Below, piece after piece: positions 10,387 to 21,300 of a stretch of 54,564 nucleotides of DNA. The notes under the pieces were generated by a model. That model was given only the letters and a program-made list of their open reading frames with translations. It was not told the origin of the DNA and did no database searches. The stretch's first letter is position 1. Every line of letters begins with the position of its first letter. The translations under genes were made by a program, and so were the position numbers. The DNA comes from Candidatus Altimarinota bacterium (GTDB lineage Bacteria; Patescibacteriota; Gracilibacteria; BD1-5; UBA2023), in NCBI GenBank assembly GCA_028687815.1, contig JAQTZK010000001.1:1-54564 (forward strand). The letters are read 5' to 3'.

Positions 10387-11118
10387 ATGTCTGCCACTAC
10401 TATCGATTCTTCCAGTGTAAAAACTGCAAAAAAGCCTCACAAGGATTCTACCACTCAAAAATATCTTCCTTTCAGCGAAATTCGTGGAAACTGCATGATT
10501 ATGAAGGATGGATCTTCTCGAATGGTACTCAAGGTACAAGCACTCAACTTCAATTTGAAAAGTGAGGAAGAACAAGATTCGATTATCTATGGATATCAAA
10601 GATTTTTGAATTCATTACGTTTTCCCGTTCAGATTATTGTTCGTTCCCTCAAGGTAGACATCGAAGGATACCTCCTCAAACTCAAAAACCTTGCCATCAA
10701 ACAGCAAAATCCCCTCCTCCAAGAGCAAACCTATCGCTATGTAGATTTTCTCACCAATCTGATCGACATGGCTCAGATTATGAAAAAGGAATTCTATATC
10801 ATCGTCCCGTTTGACGAAGTCAACGAGGAATCCGTACGCACCACCGGGATTGTAGGCATGTTTCAGAGCTTCTGGTCAGCGATTACAAGCGAAGAAACAC
10901 TCTTGAGTGTTCGAGCGAAAAGAAGAAATGCCGAATTCCTCCGTAAAGGGAACTCCGAGCGAGTATCGACCATCAAGGGATCTTTGGAACAAATCGGACT
11001 CAAGAGTGAAGAACTCGACAAAGATGGACTCGTTCGATTGCTCTACGATTACTACAATCCCCGAGTGAATGGTGAACAAAAGATTCGAGAAAAAATCGAA
11101 AATATGGGGATGGAATAA
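10387..11118 (+). CDS. TraC-like domain protein (partner of PrgI)
   Basis: 243 residues. Contains the TraC/VirB4 N-terminal-type region (KYLPFSEIRGNCMIMKDGS, VLKVQALNFNLKSEEEQ, YGYQRFLNSLRFPVQIIVRS) but no Walker motifs, so it is not a complete VirB4 ATPase. In CPR genomes such stand-alone TraC-like proteins commonly follow PrgI. Cytoplasmic, no membrane segment. No TGA in frame. Probably acts with PrgI in a reduced type IV secretion or cell-surface complex; the ATPase is not in this window. A terminator follows. Confidence 0.72.
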   Translation: MSATTIDSSSVKTAKKPHKDSTTQKYLPFSEIRGNCMIMKDGSSRMVLKVQALNFNLKSEEEQDSIIYGYQRFLNSLRFPVQIIVRSLKVDIEGYLLKLKNLAIKQQNPLLQEQTYRYVDFLTNLIDMAQIMKKEFYIIVPFDEVNEESVRTTGIVGMFQSFWSAITSEETLLSVRAKRRNAEFLRKGNSERVSTIKGSLEQIGLKSEELDKDGLVRLLYDYYNPRVNGEQKIREKIENMGME

Positions 11119-11131
11119 CATTCTATTGAAC

Positions 11132-11166
11132 CGAAAAATCTGCTCACTGGTTGAGCAGATTTTTCG
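11132..11166 (+). terminator. Rho-independent terminator after the PrgI/TraC pair
   Basis: Hairpin CGAAAAATCTGCTCA / TGAGCAGATTTTTCG with a 5-base loop; the arms contain A and T tracts, so it may work on both strands. Confidence 0.75.
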
Positions 11167-11233
11167 TAGATTTTTCTTTGAGGGATACAGGAAATTCTGG
11201 AAGATACCATGAGATTCCTCTAAAATACTTTTT

Positions 11234-11620
11234 ATGAAATCCCCTTCGAAATCACCTCCCAAAGAGCATACTCGCTCTATCGGCATGCACGGCGAGCAAA
11301 TCGCGGTCGATTACCTTATTCGTGCCGGATATGAGATAATCGCGAACAATTGGCAGATATGGTGAGGCGAGCTCGATATCGTAGCTCAACTGAAGCAAAA
11401 AATTGTATTCGTAGAAGTAAAATTTCGCCGTAAAAAACTCGGAGGTTCCGCCAAAGAATCTCTCAGTCCCAAAAAACAATCGCAGTTTCGAAGAAGTTCT
11501 GAGCTCTTTCTCCTGAAGCATGATGTACAATCAGCTGACTACCAATACGATTTCATCGCGATTGATCAACAAATTGGGAAATACCAACTTTCACATTTCA
11601 AAAATATCGAGCTAAAGTAG
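11234..11620 (+). CDS. YraN-like UPF0102 nuclease-fold protein
   Basis: 128 residues, the usual length. Seen: RSIGMHGEQIAVDYL and GYEIIANNWQIW-G-GELDIVA, then FVEVKFRR, the D...E-x-K core of the UPF0102/YraN PD-(D/E)XK fold. The codon before GELD is TGA at 11363-11365; the family has a small residue or glycine there, supporting UGA=Gly. Function is uncertain; the family is suspected to act in DNA processing or recombination. Single gene between two terminators or gene ends. Confidence 0.88.
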
Positions 11621-11644
11621 TTTTAGACTCGATATTTGGGAATA

Positions 11645-12118
11645 TTAGGAATCAGAAGTCTCGTCGAGGAGATTTTTGAGTTCGTTCATTTTGTCGTTAT
11701 CTGCATTTTGCTTCTCATATTCTCGTTGCTCATCAACATAGATACTTCGAAGTTGATCCCAACCTTCTTTGGCCTTGATAACCAAATCTCGAATCACTTC
11801 CCCTTCTTTGGCGAGCAGTTTTTTGAATTCTTCTCGTTCATCCTCAAATACCTTATGGAGCTCATCTACCTGAAACTGAGAAAGTGTAGGAATAGCATCC
11901 ACCACTCGCTTTTTCTCCGCCACCGAAAGTGAGAGTGAATGTTCCAATAAATCAATAAAATGAACCTCGGTGAATTCTGACATCGGATGAATCGATGCAA
12001 GATCATAAAAAATCTCATTCTCAGGCTTTTTTACAGCAGGAGGATTACTCGTACCAGATGTTCCGTCATCTCAAGTGGATGGCGATGTAGTGATATCAGT
12101 AGGGTCGATTTGAGTCAT
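11645..12118 (-). CDS. Hypothetical acidic helical protein
   Basis: 157 residues. The first ~45 residues are Thr/Ser/Pro/Gly-rich and likely disordered (one TGA as Gly), followed by EFTEVHFIDLLEHSLSLS and a long charged helix (DELHKVFEDEREEFKKL). The C-terminal half looks coiled-coil. No signal peptide. It ends tail-to-tail with the YraN-like gene (25 bp) and starts 9 bp after the yebC stop, so it is probably the last gene of a yebC transcript. Not recognised. Confidence 0.72.
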
Positions 12119-12127
12119 ATAAAGATA

Positions 12128-12895
12128 TTAAGTTCTAAAACGATGAGATTCCAAATGTTTGATGATTTCTGCCTGAATTTCTGGGGTAATGACCGCATTG
12201 TGCCAAACCGCTTCTACATCTTCATCTTCTTCGAGAGTTTCGATGAGAATATGTACTTTTAAAGCTTTGTCAAATTCGCTCAGCTCGGTAGTATTTGTCG
12301 CAAGATATTCCCCATGGGAAGCGAGAATTTCGATACCTTTTCCCTTCAGAAAAGCGGTCACATGCCCGAGTTCATGCCAGCTCGTTTGGATGTAAATGAT
12401 TTCTCATTCACTCCCATAGTCATCAGCACCTGATTCAATAATAGTTTCTTCTAGTGCATCGTTTATTGGACCCGGGATTTGGATTTGACCCACAAATTTG
12501 AAGGCAAAGTTAGAAACAGAACCAGTTTCACCAAGTGAACCTCCACACTTGGAAAAGGCATGTCGCATGCTCGGAGCGGTACGATTTCGATTGTCAGTAA
12601 GTGCCTTAACAATAACAGCAACACCCCCTGCACCATATCCTTCGTATACGACTTCTTCAATAGCCGCTGCTCACTTTTCTAGTCCCGCTCATCGTTTGAT
12701 GGCACGGTCAATATTATCATTGGGGACATTTTCCTTTTTTGCCTTGTAGATCGCATCAGCTAGCGATACATTTTGAGTTGGATCAGCACCTTTGGCGGCA
12801 GCAATAGCGATAAGTTTGCCATGAATCGCAAAAACCTTCCCTCGTTCTTTGGCAGTGGCTTGTTTTTGTCGTTCGATAACTGGACCTCGTCCCAT
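12128..12895 (-). CDS. yebC: YebC/PmpR-family protein
   Basis: 255 residues. YebC proteins bind nucleic acid or the ribosome; members have been described as transcription regulators and as factors that help translation of difficult peptides. Seen: N-terminal [19 protein letters not shown], then [54 protein letters not shown], all conserved. The start is MGRGPV rather than the usual MAGHSKW, so the first residues diverge. Several TGA codons, including the Gly after AIKR, which is conserved in the family. Confidence 0.92.
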
Positions 12896-12984
12896 AGCTT
12901 GAAAAATTAAGTGGATATAGTATCTGATTTGGAGAAAAGGTAAACTGAAATCGCCGAAATGAATATATCTTTTGTATTATTTAT

Positions 12985-13722
12985 CTATAACTCAATGTAT
13001 TTTTCACTTTTCTGCACCGAAAACAACACTTCTCGATTCCCGGCCTCGCCAATAAGAGTAGATTCGTATTGATTGAGAATATGTATTCCAGCATGATGAA
13101 GCCATGTTTCAAAATCTTGGATCGATTGCAGTCGAATAGCTTCTGTTTTTGGTATACCGGTTTTTCTGAGGAGCTCTGGACCCACCTCAAACTGGGGCTT
13201 ATACAAAAGGATACAAATACCAGAACTATCCAAAAATCTCAAAGCCGTTGGCAATACTTCTCGAATCGAAATAAAAGAAACATCGATCGTAATCATACTG
13301 AATCGCTCATGACTTTCCCATTTTCGAATATCTAGGTTCTCCAAAGATACAATCCGTGGGTTAGTACGAAGTCGTTCGTGGAGTTGCATGGTTCCTACAT
13401 CAATAGCGGTTACTTGCTTGGCTCCTCGCTCCAAAAGCACTTGAGTAAATCCTCCAGTTGAAGCACCAATATCAAGACACTTCGCTCATTGGACGACTAT
13501 TTTTGAATTTTCCAAAAAATCATCCAATTTTTGAGCACTTCTCGAAACAAAACGGATTTGCGGAGCATCATGATCAATATCGAGATGGATTTCCTCAGCA
13601 ATTTCGAGGCTACATTTTCGGACTACTTCTCCAGCAATTCGAACCAGTTCATGTTCAATAAAAAACTGGGCTCGATTACGAGATACTCACAAAACTTCGG
13701 CTACTCGTTGATCCAACCGCAT
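12985..13722 (-). CDS. tlyA: TlyA-family rRNA 2'-O-methyltransferase
   Basis: 245 residues. N-terminal S4 RNA-binding domain (MRLDQRVAEVLGVSRNRAQ), then an FtsJ-like methyltransferase domain with SAM motif LDIGASTGGFTQVLLERG and the following IDVG and LYKPQFEVG (K-P-QFE) motifs. TlyA enzymes methylate ribose in 16S and/or 23S rRNA. Two TGA codons as Gly. It begins 15 bp downstream of the galU stop, so the two are probably co-transcribed. Confidence 0.92.
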
Positions 13723-13737
13723 GGAATAAAAGAAGAA

Positions 13738-14601
13738 TTATACTCGGGTTTTCATGAATTCCTTGAGTTTTTCCGCAAGATCAGGGCGATCGAGTGCGTA
13801 GTCGATAGTCGCTTGTAAAAATCCAAATTTATCTCCCGTGTCGTATCGTCTTCCTTCGATTTCGTATCCGTAGATATCACGCTCTTTGAGCATTTCGACA
13901 AATCCATCAGCGAGTCTTCGTTCTCCACCAGCACTCATGCCCGCAACTTTGATATATTCAAAAATATCGGGGGTAAGTACGTACTTCCCTACTACTCCAA
14001 GACGAGAAGTAGTTTCGGTTGATTTTGGTTTTTCCAGGAATTTTTCCACCTTATGAGATCGACCTTCTGAAAAGTTGGATTCGACAATTCCATAGCTAGA
14101 AACCATGGTATCCGGAACATCTTTAAGGCAAAGAATCGGTGCTTGTTTTCGATAAAAGGCTTCAATCAGTTGTTTAGAAGCGGGAACATCATGGATTACC
14201 AGATCATCTCCAAAGAGGAGTAAAAATGGTTCATCTCCAAGAAAGTGTTGTGCGTAGAGAAGCGCATCTCCATCACCACGAGGGAGTGGCTGTCGAACAT
14301 AGGCTATATTGGCCAGAGATGAGACATGTTCTACTTGAGCGAGCTCCTTCGTTTTTCCCTTTTCTACGAGTGTTTGTTCGAGCTCAAATGACTTATCAAA
14401 ATGATCTTCAATACTTCGCTTCCCTCGTCCGGTTACAATAATAATGTCCTGAATACCAGAAGCTACCGCTTCTTCCACCAGATACTGAATAACTGGTTTA
14501 TCTACAACAGGGAGCATCTCTTTGGGCTGTGCCTTGGTAGCTGGTAAAAATCGAGTTCCATATCCAGCGGCGAGGATAACACATTTCGTAATTTTCTTCA
14601 T
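13738..14601 (-). CDS. galU: UTP-glucose-1-phosphate uridylyltransferase
   Basis: 287 residues from ATG 14601 (MKKITKCV); an in-frame ATG at 14613 adds four residues. Makes UDP-glucose for surface polysaccharide or glycolipid. Seen: nucleotide-binding AAGYGTRFLPATKAQPKEMLP, the DKPVIQYLVEEAV stretch, FGDDLV metal-binding region, and C-terminal YDTGDKFGFLQATIDYAL. No TGA in frame. Works in the same sugar-nucleotide area as the phosphohexomutase at 30339. Confidence 0.95.
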   Translation of the reverse strand: MKKITKCVILAAGYGTRFLPATKAQPKEMLPVVDKPVIQYLVEEAVASGIQDIIIVTGRGKRSIEDHFDKSFELEQTLVEKGKTKELAQVEHVSSLANIAYVRQPLPRGDGDALLYAQHFLGDEPFLLLFGDDLVIHDVPASKQLIEAFYRKQAPILCLKDVPDTMVSSYGIVESNFSEGRSHKVEKFLEKPKSTETTSRLGVVGKYVLTPDIFEYIKVAGMSAGGERRLADGFVEMLKERDIYGYEIEGRRYDTGDKFGFLQATIDYALDRPDLAEKLKEFMKTRV

Positions 14602-14658
14602 GGGAATTTTCATAAAATAACGGTATCCATTGTAGAGATGGTTGAGAAAAACTCAAAT

Positions 14659-15141
14659 TTACCGCGGTTTCTTGGGCTTCTGAATTTCACAAACTTCCAA
14701 GTGCTTCCAAGTATAAAAAGTAGCAATACCCATGATCAAGATTCCCACGATGCGGACTTCATATCCCAAAAATGGCAAACCCGCAAAAATTCATGAAAGT
14801 CCAAAATAAGAAGCAAGGGTAATACTACAAGCGGGACAACCCGTAACAAGTATTGAAAAAAATGAACCTATGGTACCAAAAAATCCGGTTTTCTTCGTAT
14901 GAGCTACATGAGAAAAATAACCAATTTTGTATGCCGTTAATCCAAAGAATATACCACTCAAAAATATCGTCAAAAAACTCGTACTCATCTCTAAGAAAAG
15001 AAAGCATGATCCCAAATTATTATGCGTCAGTTCAAAGTTGGAAAAGTAATAAATAATCCCAAACATGAGTCCACTCGAAACCAAAAAAGATATCCAGAAT
15101 AATCGCGAATGAAGTACGTGTCGAAATTTTGCAGAAACCAT
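14659..15141 (-). CDS. Membrane protein with CPAC motif
   Basis: 160 residues with four or five predicted membrane segments (RLFWISFLVSSGLMFGIIYYF, LEMSTSFLTIFLSGIFFGLTA, FFGTIGSFFSILVTG, then IFAGLPFLGYEVRIVGILIM). A C-P-A-C motif sits at the start of a membrane segment (TGCPACSITLASYFGLSG). A thioredoxin-like CxxC in a membrane protein could serve redox or metal handling. One TGA as Gly after FGLS. Not assigned to a family. Same strand as galU, with 57 bp between. Confidence 0.7.
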
Positions 15142-15203
15142 AGGTAAAATTGAATGGTTGAGTGTATGAAAATTTCATGTAATTTCAACTTTTACATCAT
15201 TGG

Positions 15204-17246
15204 CTATCCTTTTGGTTCTGGATCTCTTCTTCGCAGCAGTGCCACACAAAAACCAATACCAGCACAAGCAATTCCTATGATTCCTAAAGTAACTGAATCA
15301 CTCGGAGATTGTGATTTTGGAGGGAGTGGTACTATCGTTGCTTTGGGCTCTTTGCTGGAATTTGAGCTATTTGATTTGGTAGTGGTTGTAGTAACTTTCT
15401 TTGCTACTGTTTTTTTTGGAGTAGGACTTTTGGTCGGGGCTAGTTTAGGGGTTGCTTTTTTGACTACTGACTTCGGAGTTGTGGTACTTCCAGTAGAAAT
15501 TATATTACCGGTTTGCTTCTGTATATTCTCAGTAGATTCAGAAAATTTAGATGATACCTTTTTTACTATTGATTTTGTTGTCGGGATACTGTCTTTTTTC
15601 GGAGTACTAGTTCCCGATAGATATGGTCCAACCTGAAATGAATTAAACTTGAAAGGCAGAATACCCGCAGAATCAAGTAGAGTAAGTGAGATAGTTCCAC
15701 CAGAGCCCCCAAGAGCAACCGCCCCCGGATTACAGCCATCAACCATCGAGCCCGTACCCAATCAAGGCATAATATGCCAACGACACATTTCAAATTTTTC
15801 CTGTATCGGATGAATCACGTTGATTCGGCAACTTTTCCCCGCACAAAAACCCTCTGGAGTAATTCCTGATTGAAACAAAATAGTAGGCTCAGGAAGTACG
15901 CGACTCGTGGAAGTGGTTGGAGATGCAAGATTCTGTGCAGATGATACAGATGGACTACTGTTTCATATAGAGAGCACAGAAGACGAACTGGGTACAAATA
16001 CTTCAGGAATAGCCATGTTATGTATATTTGATGTACGATATCCATCAAATGATTGAGTAAAAGTAAGGGGTAATACCGGGATGCCTGAAAGACTTGTCAA
16101 TCAAAATCCAGATACGGTTTTCAAGCGTATATGACTTGACGTAGAAGCATTGATTTTCAAATCCAAATTTGAGAGATTTTGTTCAAAAATTTCAATTATA
16201 AATTGAGATCCAGAATAACTCAGTTGTTTTATTACACCAGAACCCGTCTCGATAAGTTGATCCGCAAGTCATCCACTCGCAGAAAAAAGTATAAATTTTT
16301 CTGGAAGTATCATTCCAGAAAGTGAGCCAGAATATTGTACTACCAAGCGATCAATTTTTTTATTATTATCAGTATCATACAAAAAAAGTTGTTGTGGGAT
16401 GAGGATAGTAGAGTCAACGAGTGGTACTCATATTGTTTCAGGAGAAGTTGCTCATGAAAGCGTAAGTATTTCGCCTCATACTCACCCAGTACTCGTAGGC
16501 ACTGAAGCAACTATATTTGGCACTAGAGATGTTGTGTTAGTCAACACGGAACCTGTCGCTTCAGATAGAACGAGAATACCCGGAGCAACAGTAACTATTT
16601 CGTTCTGTACTGGTAAGCTAGTACCTGTATTCGAAGTTACTCCTGATATAATTATACTTCAAGAATCTGTCATAGATCCCGTTTCTGATTGCGGCTGTAC
16701 AGCTACAAGAGGTTCAGTGGGAAGCAGAGTTCCAGATGCTGTTTCGGATAGGACCAATGAAACAGGAGACGCCTCAGACGATCATACCTCATCATCCAAA
16801 GGCAAATCTTCAGGCAGGGTTTCTGTGATTATCTCTTCCGTTACTATCACTTGGCAATTTGGTGATCATATTGGCCATTCAATAGGGCTATTTTTTATAG
16901 AAGTAGTGTAGTGAATTTGATACAGTTCAAGACCTTGAGCATCAAAAATTTGCAAGGTTTCATCCGTATTATTCAAAGTAATTTTTGACTCAGTTCGATA
17001 CACTTTTTTGTGATTTCCCGACTCGAGTATGCCACCCGTAAAAGTGTACTTTTTTCCAGAGGCATCGACTATAGATATCCCCATCAGATCTATAGTCTCA
17101 CAAGAACTATTGTAAATATCTAGGTATTCTTGATTTACATCATCGTCCGTATTGGGCATGACACTATATATCACCAAGGCGCTCGCAACCGCGGTGCCCA
17201 AAAGAAAGAGCAAAGCTATGCTCCAAAAGTAAAAAGATTTTTTCAT
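15204..17246 (-). CDS. Secreted surface protein with lamin-tail domain and C-terminal membrane anchor
   Basis: 680 residues. Signal peptide MKKSFYFWSIALLFLLGTAVASA, then a lamin-tail-like domain (EYLDIYNSSCETIDLMGISIVDASGK ... TKITLNNTDETLQIFD-like pattern, residues ~35-115). The middle is Thr/Ser/Pro/Gly-rich with many TGA=Gly codons, and the C-terminus has a Thr/Lys/Pro spacer (KKVTTTTTKSNSSNSSKEPK), one membrane helix (SVTLGIIGIACAGIGFCVALL) and RRR. This is a wall/membrane-anchored layout without LPXTG. Lamin-tail domains occur in many secreted bacterial proteins and may bind DNA or mediate adhesion. Downstream of the ftsH terminator. Confidence 0.85.
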
Positions 17247-17276
17247 GCGTCATTTGTACTTCAGAACATGACGAAA

Positions 17277-17312
17277 AAAAAGAAAAAGCTACGAAAATAG
17301 CTTTTTCTTTTT
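17277..17312 (-). terminator. Rho-independent terminator after ftsH/within the ftsH-surface protein gap
   Basis: Hairpin AAAAAGAAAAAGCTA / TAGCTTTTTCTTTTT with loop CGAAAA, just 3' of the ftsH stop on the minus strand; its arms supply T tracts on either strand. Confidence 0.75.
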
Positions 17313-17324
17313 ATATCAAAATAC

Positions 17325-19277
17325 CTAAATAGCTGCCTTATTTGGGACTGAAACTCCTTCAAAAAATTCATCGAATTCTTGCGCAAGGAGCTCTTCTTTC
17401 TTGAGAAGTACTTCCGCAATTTTTTCGTGAAGCGATCGATATTCCGTAATAATATGTCGAGCCCGCTCGTAAGCAGCTCTCAAAATAAGTCGTACTTTTT
17501 CATCTATCTTTTCTTGAGTTTTTTCTGAGAAAAGCTTTCCACCACCTTCAGCACCGAGGTAATTCCCCTCTATAGAATCAGAAGCAAAATTTTCCGCACC
17601 GAGTTCTTCATCAAATCCATATCGCATCACCATAGCTCGTGCAATTTCTGTTGCACGCTCAATATCGGAACTCGCTCCGGTCGTTACCATATCTGATCCA
17701 AAGAACACCTCTTCGGCAACCCGTCCTCCATACAGTGTCGCAAGTTCATCCAAGTATTTTGCCTTGGTTACGTACGTACGGTCTTTCTCAGGAAGAAACC
17801 ACGTCACTCCACCCGCACCTCCACGAGGAATAATAGAAACTTTGTGGACTGAGTCCGTGAAAGGGGTCATTTTACCAACCAACGCATGTCCAACTTCGTG
17901 GTAGGCAGTAATTTTTTTCTCAAGTTCGGTCATTCGAGAAGACTTTTTGGTATTTCCCATAAGTACTTTTTCTATCGACTGCTGTATCATGGCTTGAGTC
18001 ACAATTTTTGATCCCATTCTTCCGGCAAGAATAGCCGATTCATTGAGTAGATTCCCCAGATCTGCCCCCGCAAATCCTACGGTAGAACTCGCGATTTTTC
18101 GCATGTCGATATCCTTCGCGAGTGGCTTTCCTTTGGCATGTACCTCAAGAATCTTGATTCGGTCTTCCAAATTTGGAAGATTGATGGTTACTTTTCGATC
18201 AAATCGTCCTGGTCGAAGCAAAGCCTTATCGAGTACATCGGCTCGGTTGGTCGCGGCAAGTATAATGACGCTCGTATCATTTTCAAAACCATCCATTTCT
18301 GTAAGAATCTGATTGAGCGTCTGTTCTCGCTCATCGTGTCCACCACCAATTCCAGGTGATCGCTTTTTTCCAATCGCATCAATTTCATCAATAAAAATAA
18401 TACTTGGTGCTCGCTCCTTGGCTTCTTTGAATAAATCTCGAACTCGCGATGCTCCTACTCCCACAAACATCTCAACAAATTCTGAACCACTAATGGAAAA
18501 GAAGGGAACATTAGATTCTCCAGCAACCGCTCGGGCAAGCAAGGTTTTTCCCGTACCTGGAGGTCCTACCATGAGAATTCCTCGTGGAATTTTGGCACCA
18601 AGTTCCAAAAACTTTTTTGGATTTTTAAGAAAATCTACTACCTCCGCTAAGTCCTCTTTTTCCTCAACCGAACCAGCAACATCATTGAAGGTAATTTTAT
18701 CTTTTCCCGGTTCATAGATCTTGGCACGAGACTTAATAAAGGCCATTGGACCATTAGCTCCACCTCACATCTTCCCCATAAAGAGCATGAATCCAGCTAT
18801 GAGTAAGATAAATAGTAGAAGTGTTGGTAAGACATTGGCTATAAATTTCCCCCAAACATCATCTTTTACCGTAATTTTTGTGGCAACTCCAGCGACATTA
18901 AAACCAAGATCCTTCAAAGAATCTTTTGGTGGGAGCATCACCTTATCAATATCAACCACAGCAACAGATTTGTTACCCACAGTCTCCGTTCGTTCAGGTT
19001 TTTTCGCTTGTAATGATTCACCTAAAACAATAATTTCAGAGTAAGAACCTGAGAGGTATTGTGCTACTACTTGATTGATTCCAATCTTATCGTTTACTAT
19101 TTCCTTTGGAGAATTAGGTACGAAAAAATAATATCCAGCAATAAAGAGTGAAATAAGAATAAGCATCGCTACTGGATTCCATTTTTTTCACTTTTGCTGA
19201 TTCGCAGATGTTTTAATAGCTTTGAGTAATTCGTTTCGGTTCGACGGTGTTTTTGATGGTGTTTTTTTGGGCTTCAT
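17325..19277 (-). CDS. ftsH: ATP-dependent zinc metalloprotease FtsH
   Basis: 650 residues. Membrane-bound AAA+ protease that degrades membrane and regulatory proteins. Seen: a basic N-terminus, a first membrane segment ([18 protein letters not shown]), a periplasmic domain, a second membrane segment ([20 protein letters not shown]), Walker A GPPGTGKT, Walker [12 protein letters not shown], the SRH region [20 protein letters not shown], and zinc site HEVGH. The usual motif is HEAGH, so Ala to Val is a mild deviation that keeps both His and Glu. Two TGA codons, one just after the second membrane segment. Start ATG 19277. Confidence 0.96.
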
Positions 19278-19394
19278 GATTGATTGAGTAATAGAACGAC
19301 ATCTCATTATAAAAAAATACAGAAAAAAGCAAAAATAATGAGACACAAGTATATATAAATTTCCATATCACGTATTTGTAAAATTGCAAATTAT

Positions 19395-19422
19395 TTGACA
19401 TATTATTTTTATACATTATAAA
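19395..19422 (+). promoter_or_regulatory. Sigma70-type promoter for the 19448 gene
   Basis: TTGACA at 19395-19400 and TATAAA at 19417-19422 with a 16-bp spacer, ending 25 bp before the ATG at 19448. Confidence 0.6.
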
Positions 19423-19447
19423 CAATCAAATTTCCTACCTCCTTTCT

Positions 19448-19915
19448 ATGAAAAAAATATCCATTTCGCTCTTAGTCGGATTATGTTTTGCGAGCGTAGT
19501 TATAGCACCTCAATCTATTTTCGCTTCTGACTTTTTTGAAAATCAAGTACTCCAAATTGCTGGCAAAGAAGCTACTCGAGAAGTACTCAAAGATATTCAA
19601 ATTAGCAACGTGGTACTCAAAAGTAGTGCCGAAAAACTTCGACTGGCTCAAACCAAGTTTTTTCTAGCTCAAACAAAAAAAGAAATTACCAATCGATATG
19701 CAGAAGGAACTATTTCAAATTATGAATTTGATGATATGAAGCATGAATTATCATATCTCTCATTCTCTATGAACCAATATTTCCTAAATATTCGAGCCTA
19801 TGAAAGAAGTAAGAATCGAGATTTTCAGGCTCTCGCCAGACAAAATCTCAAAGATGCCAATCAATCATATGCTCGCTTAAAAGCAGTTACCTTAAAATCT
19901 GCTAGAAATAACTAA
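19448..19915 (+). CDS. Secreted helical protein of unknown function
   Basis: 155 residues. A clear signal peptide (MKKISISLLVGLCFASVVIA, cleavage probably after IFA-S) followed by an almost entirely helical, Lys/Gln/Ala-rich mature protein with heptad-like spacing. No Cys, no known motif. No TGA in frame. Preceded by a good promoter and followed 29 bp later by another unknown gene on the same strand. Confidence 0.78.
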   Translation: MKKISISLLVGLCFASVVIAPQSIFASDFFENQVLQIAGKEATREVLKDIQISNVVLKSSAEKLRLAQTKFFLAQTKKEITNRYAEGTISNYEFDDMKHELSYLSFSMNQYFLNIRAYERSKNRDFQALARQNLKDANQSYARLKAVTLKSARNN

Positions 19916-19944
19916 TACCTGAGAAACATTTCTAGTCCTGCTCT

Positions 19945-21270
19945 ATGAAACATAATCACGAGTACCAAGAAGAATTCCCCGATATATTTCGAGATGAGAT
20001 AGATCGGGCTTTTGGTGAAATATTGAAACAGCAAGTCCAAAATCACCAACACCAATATTACCAACTTTCACTGGGGAATTCTATAGTAAGTAATATAAAA
20101 CTAAAATTCCGAACTCCTCCGAACTCCCCTGAAAGTAAGGTAAATTCACTGAAGAGAAGAAAGTTTTTCTCCTTGGAGTTTACTCCAGATATCCAACATG
20201 GACTGGCATTTTTGGACTTAATCATGTATTTAAAAAGTGATAACTTCCGAAATTATTTTGTAAGTAAAAATCAACAAGGAAAAGGAGGATTAGCCATGAA
20301 TTTACCAGAAGTAAGTGCTATATCAGCTCATTCAAGCTCAGTATATTCCATATCATGAGAGTGCTTAGAAAGTGAGCTCCCGGACTATATCCTCGGAATA
20401 CTCAAAGAAATAGGCCAAACCCTATGTAGGTGTCGTGTTCCAATTGATCAAAAAAAAATATGATATTTGAGTGGTAATCTTCTGGCAAAAAACCAAAAAA
20501 TCCCAGTACATCAACCCAAGATACCTGCCATTAAAAATGGGGTTATTCTTGATATATATCATACCCTCGAAGAAAGAAAAATGCCAACTCGTCGATCTTC
20601 ACCATCCTTTTTTCGCAATGGGCAATATCGTCATCCAGAAACAGCCTATATTTTGGAAAAAATTCGAGATAAAAGTAAACTGCTTCTTTCCCTGAGAGAT
20701 CCTTCATATACGGATGAAACACAGAAAGAGCAACTCTTAGCAGACTATGAACAAGCTTGGTGAATTATTCTTCCCAACGAAGTATGTCGTCTTATTATGA
20801 GCTATGGAGAAAACGATGGATTTGAATTTGAACTCGGACACGAAAATCTTGATCCTATATATCTCCGAGTTGGAGAATTGAATCAAAAAGATAATGAACG
20901 AGTTATTGGTTTTTGAATATCGATTATTGACGAAGATGCGGATATGCTCTGGGACGAACTTGCTGAAAATTTCAAAAAATATAATGACGAGATAGGAGAC
21001 TACGAATTTGAAGTAACTCATCATAATGATGCTAATCCAGAAAATACTGGAAAGGCAACGATTGTAGTAGAGATGCCTATTTCTTTTCAGCAACCAGAAA
21101 AAATTCGAAATATGTTTGTTCTCATTGGAACTTTACTTTTCCAACATGGCTATACGATTACCAGAAGTCCTCAAATCAATAATGATTTTGATAATCCAAA
21201 AGGGAGACTTCAGTCCATTGCCAAGAAATCCCTTCAGCAACCCAAAATAAAACCATCATACGACCGATAG
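19945..21270 (+). CDS. Hypothetical protein (441 aa)
   Basis: 441 residues read through several TGA codons to TAG at 21268-21270. Starts MKHNHEYQEEFPDIFRDEID. No signal peptide or membrane segment; the second half is acidic with alternating strands and helices. I do not recognise a family. Probably co-transcribed with the secreted helical gene upstream. The stop codon lies in the loop of the terminator hairpin. Confidence 0.75.
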
Positions 21271-21286
21271 TCGTATGATGGTTTTA
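21249..21286 (+). terminator. Terminator hairpin overlapping the stop of the 441-aa gene
   Basis: AAACCATCATACGA / TCGTATGATGGTTT with loop CCGATAG; the TAG stop of the upstream gene is in the loop, and a T-rich tail follows. It may also terminate der from the other strand. Confidence 0.7.
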
Positions 21287-21300
21287 TAATTGAAATATTA

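Noticed and set aside
1-17246. Apparent frameshifts and pseudogenes in hsdS, hsdM, yebC, ftsH, der, lysS and others
   Set aside because: All breaks are in-frame TGA codons with continuous homology on both sides; they disappear with UGA=Gly.
19213-19425. 70-codon minus-strand ORF overlapping the ftsH start
   Set aside because: Overlaps the real ftsH start and the divergent promoter; low-complexity, no protein-like features.
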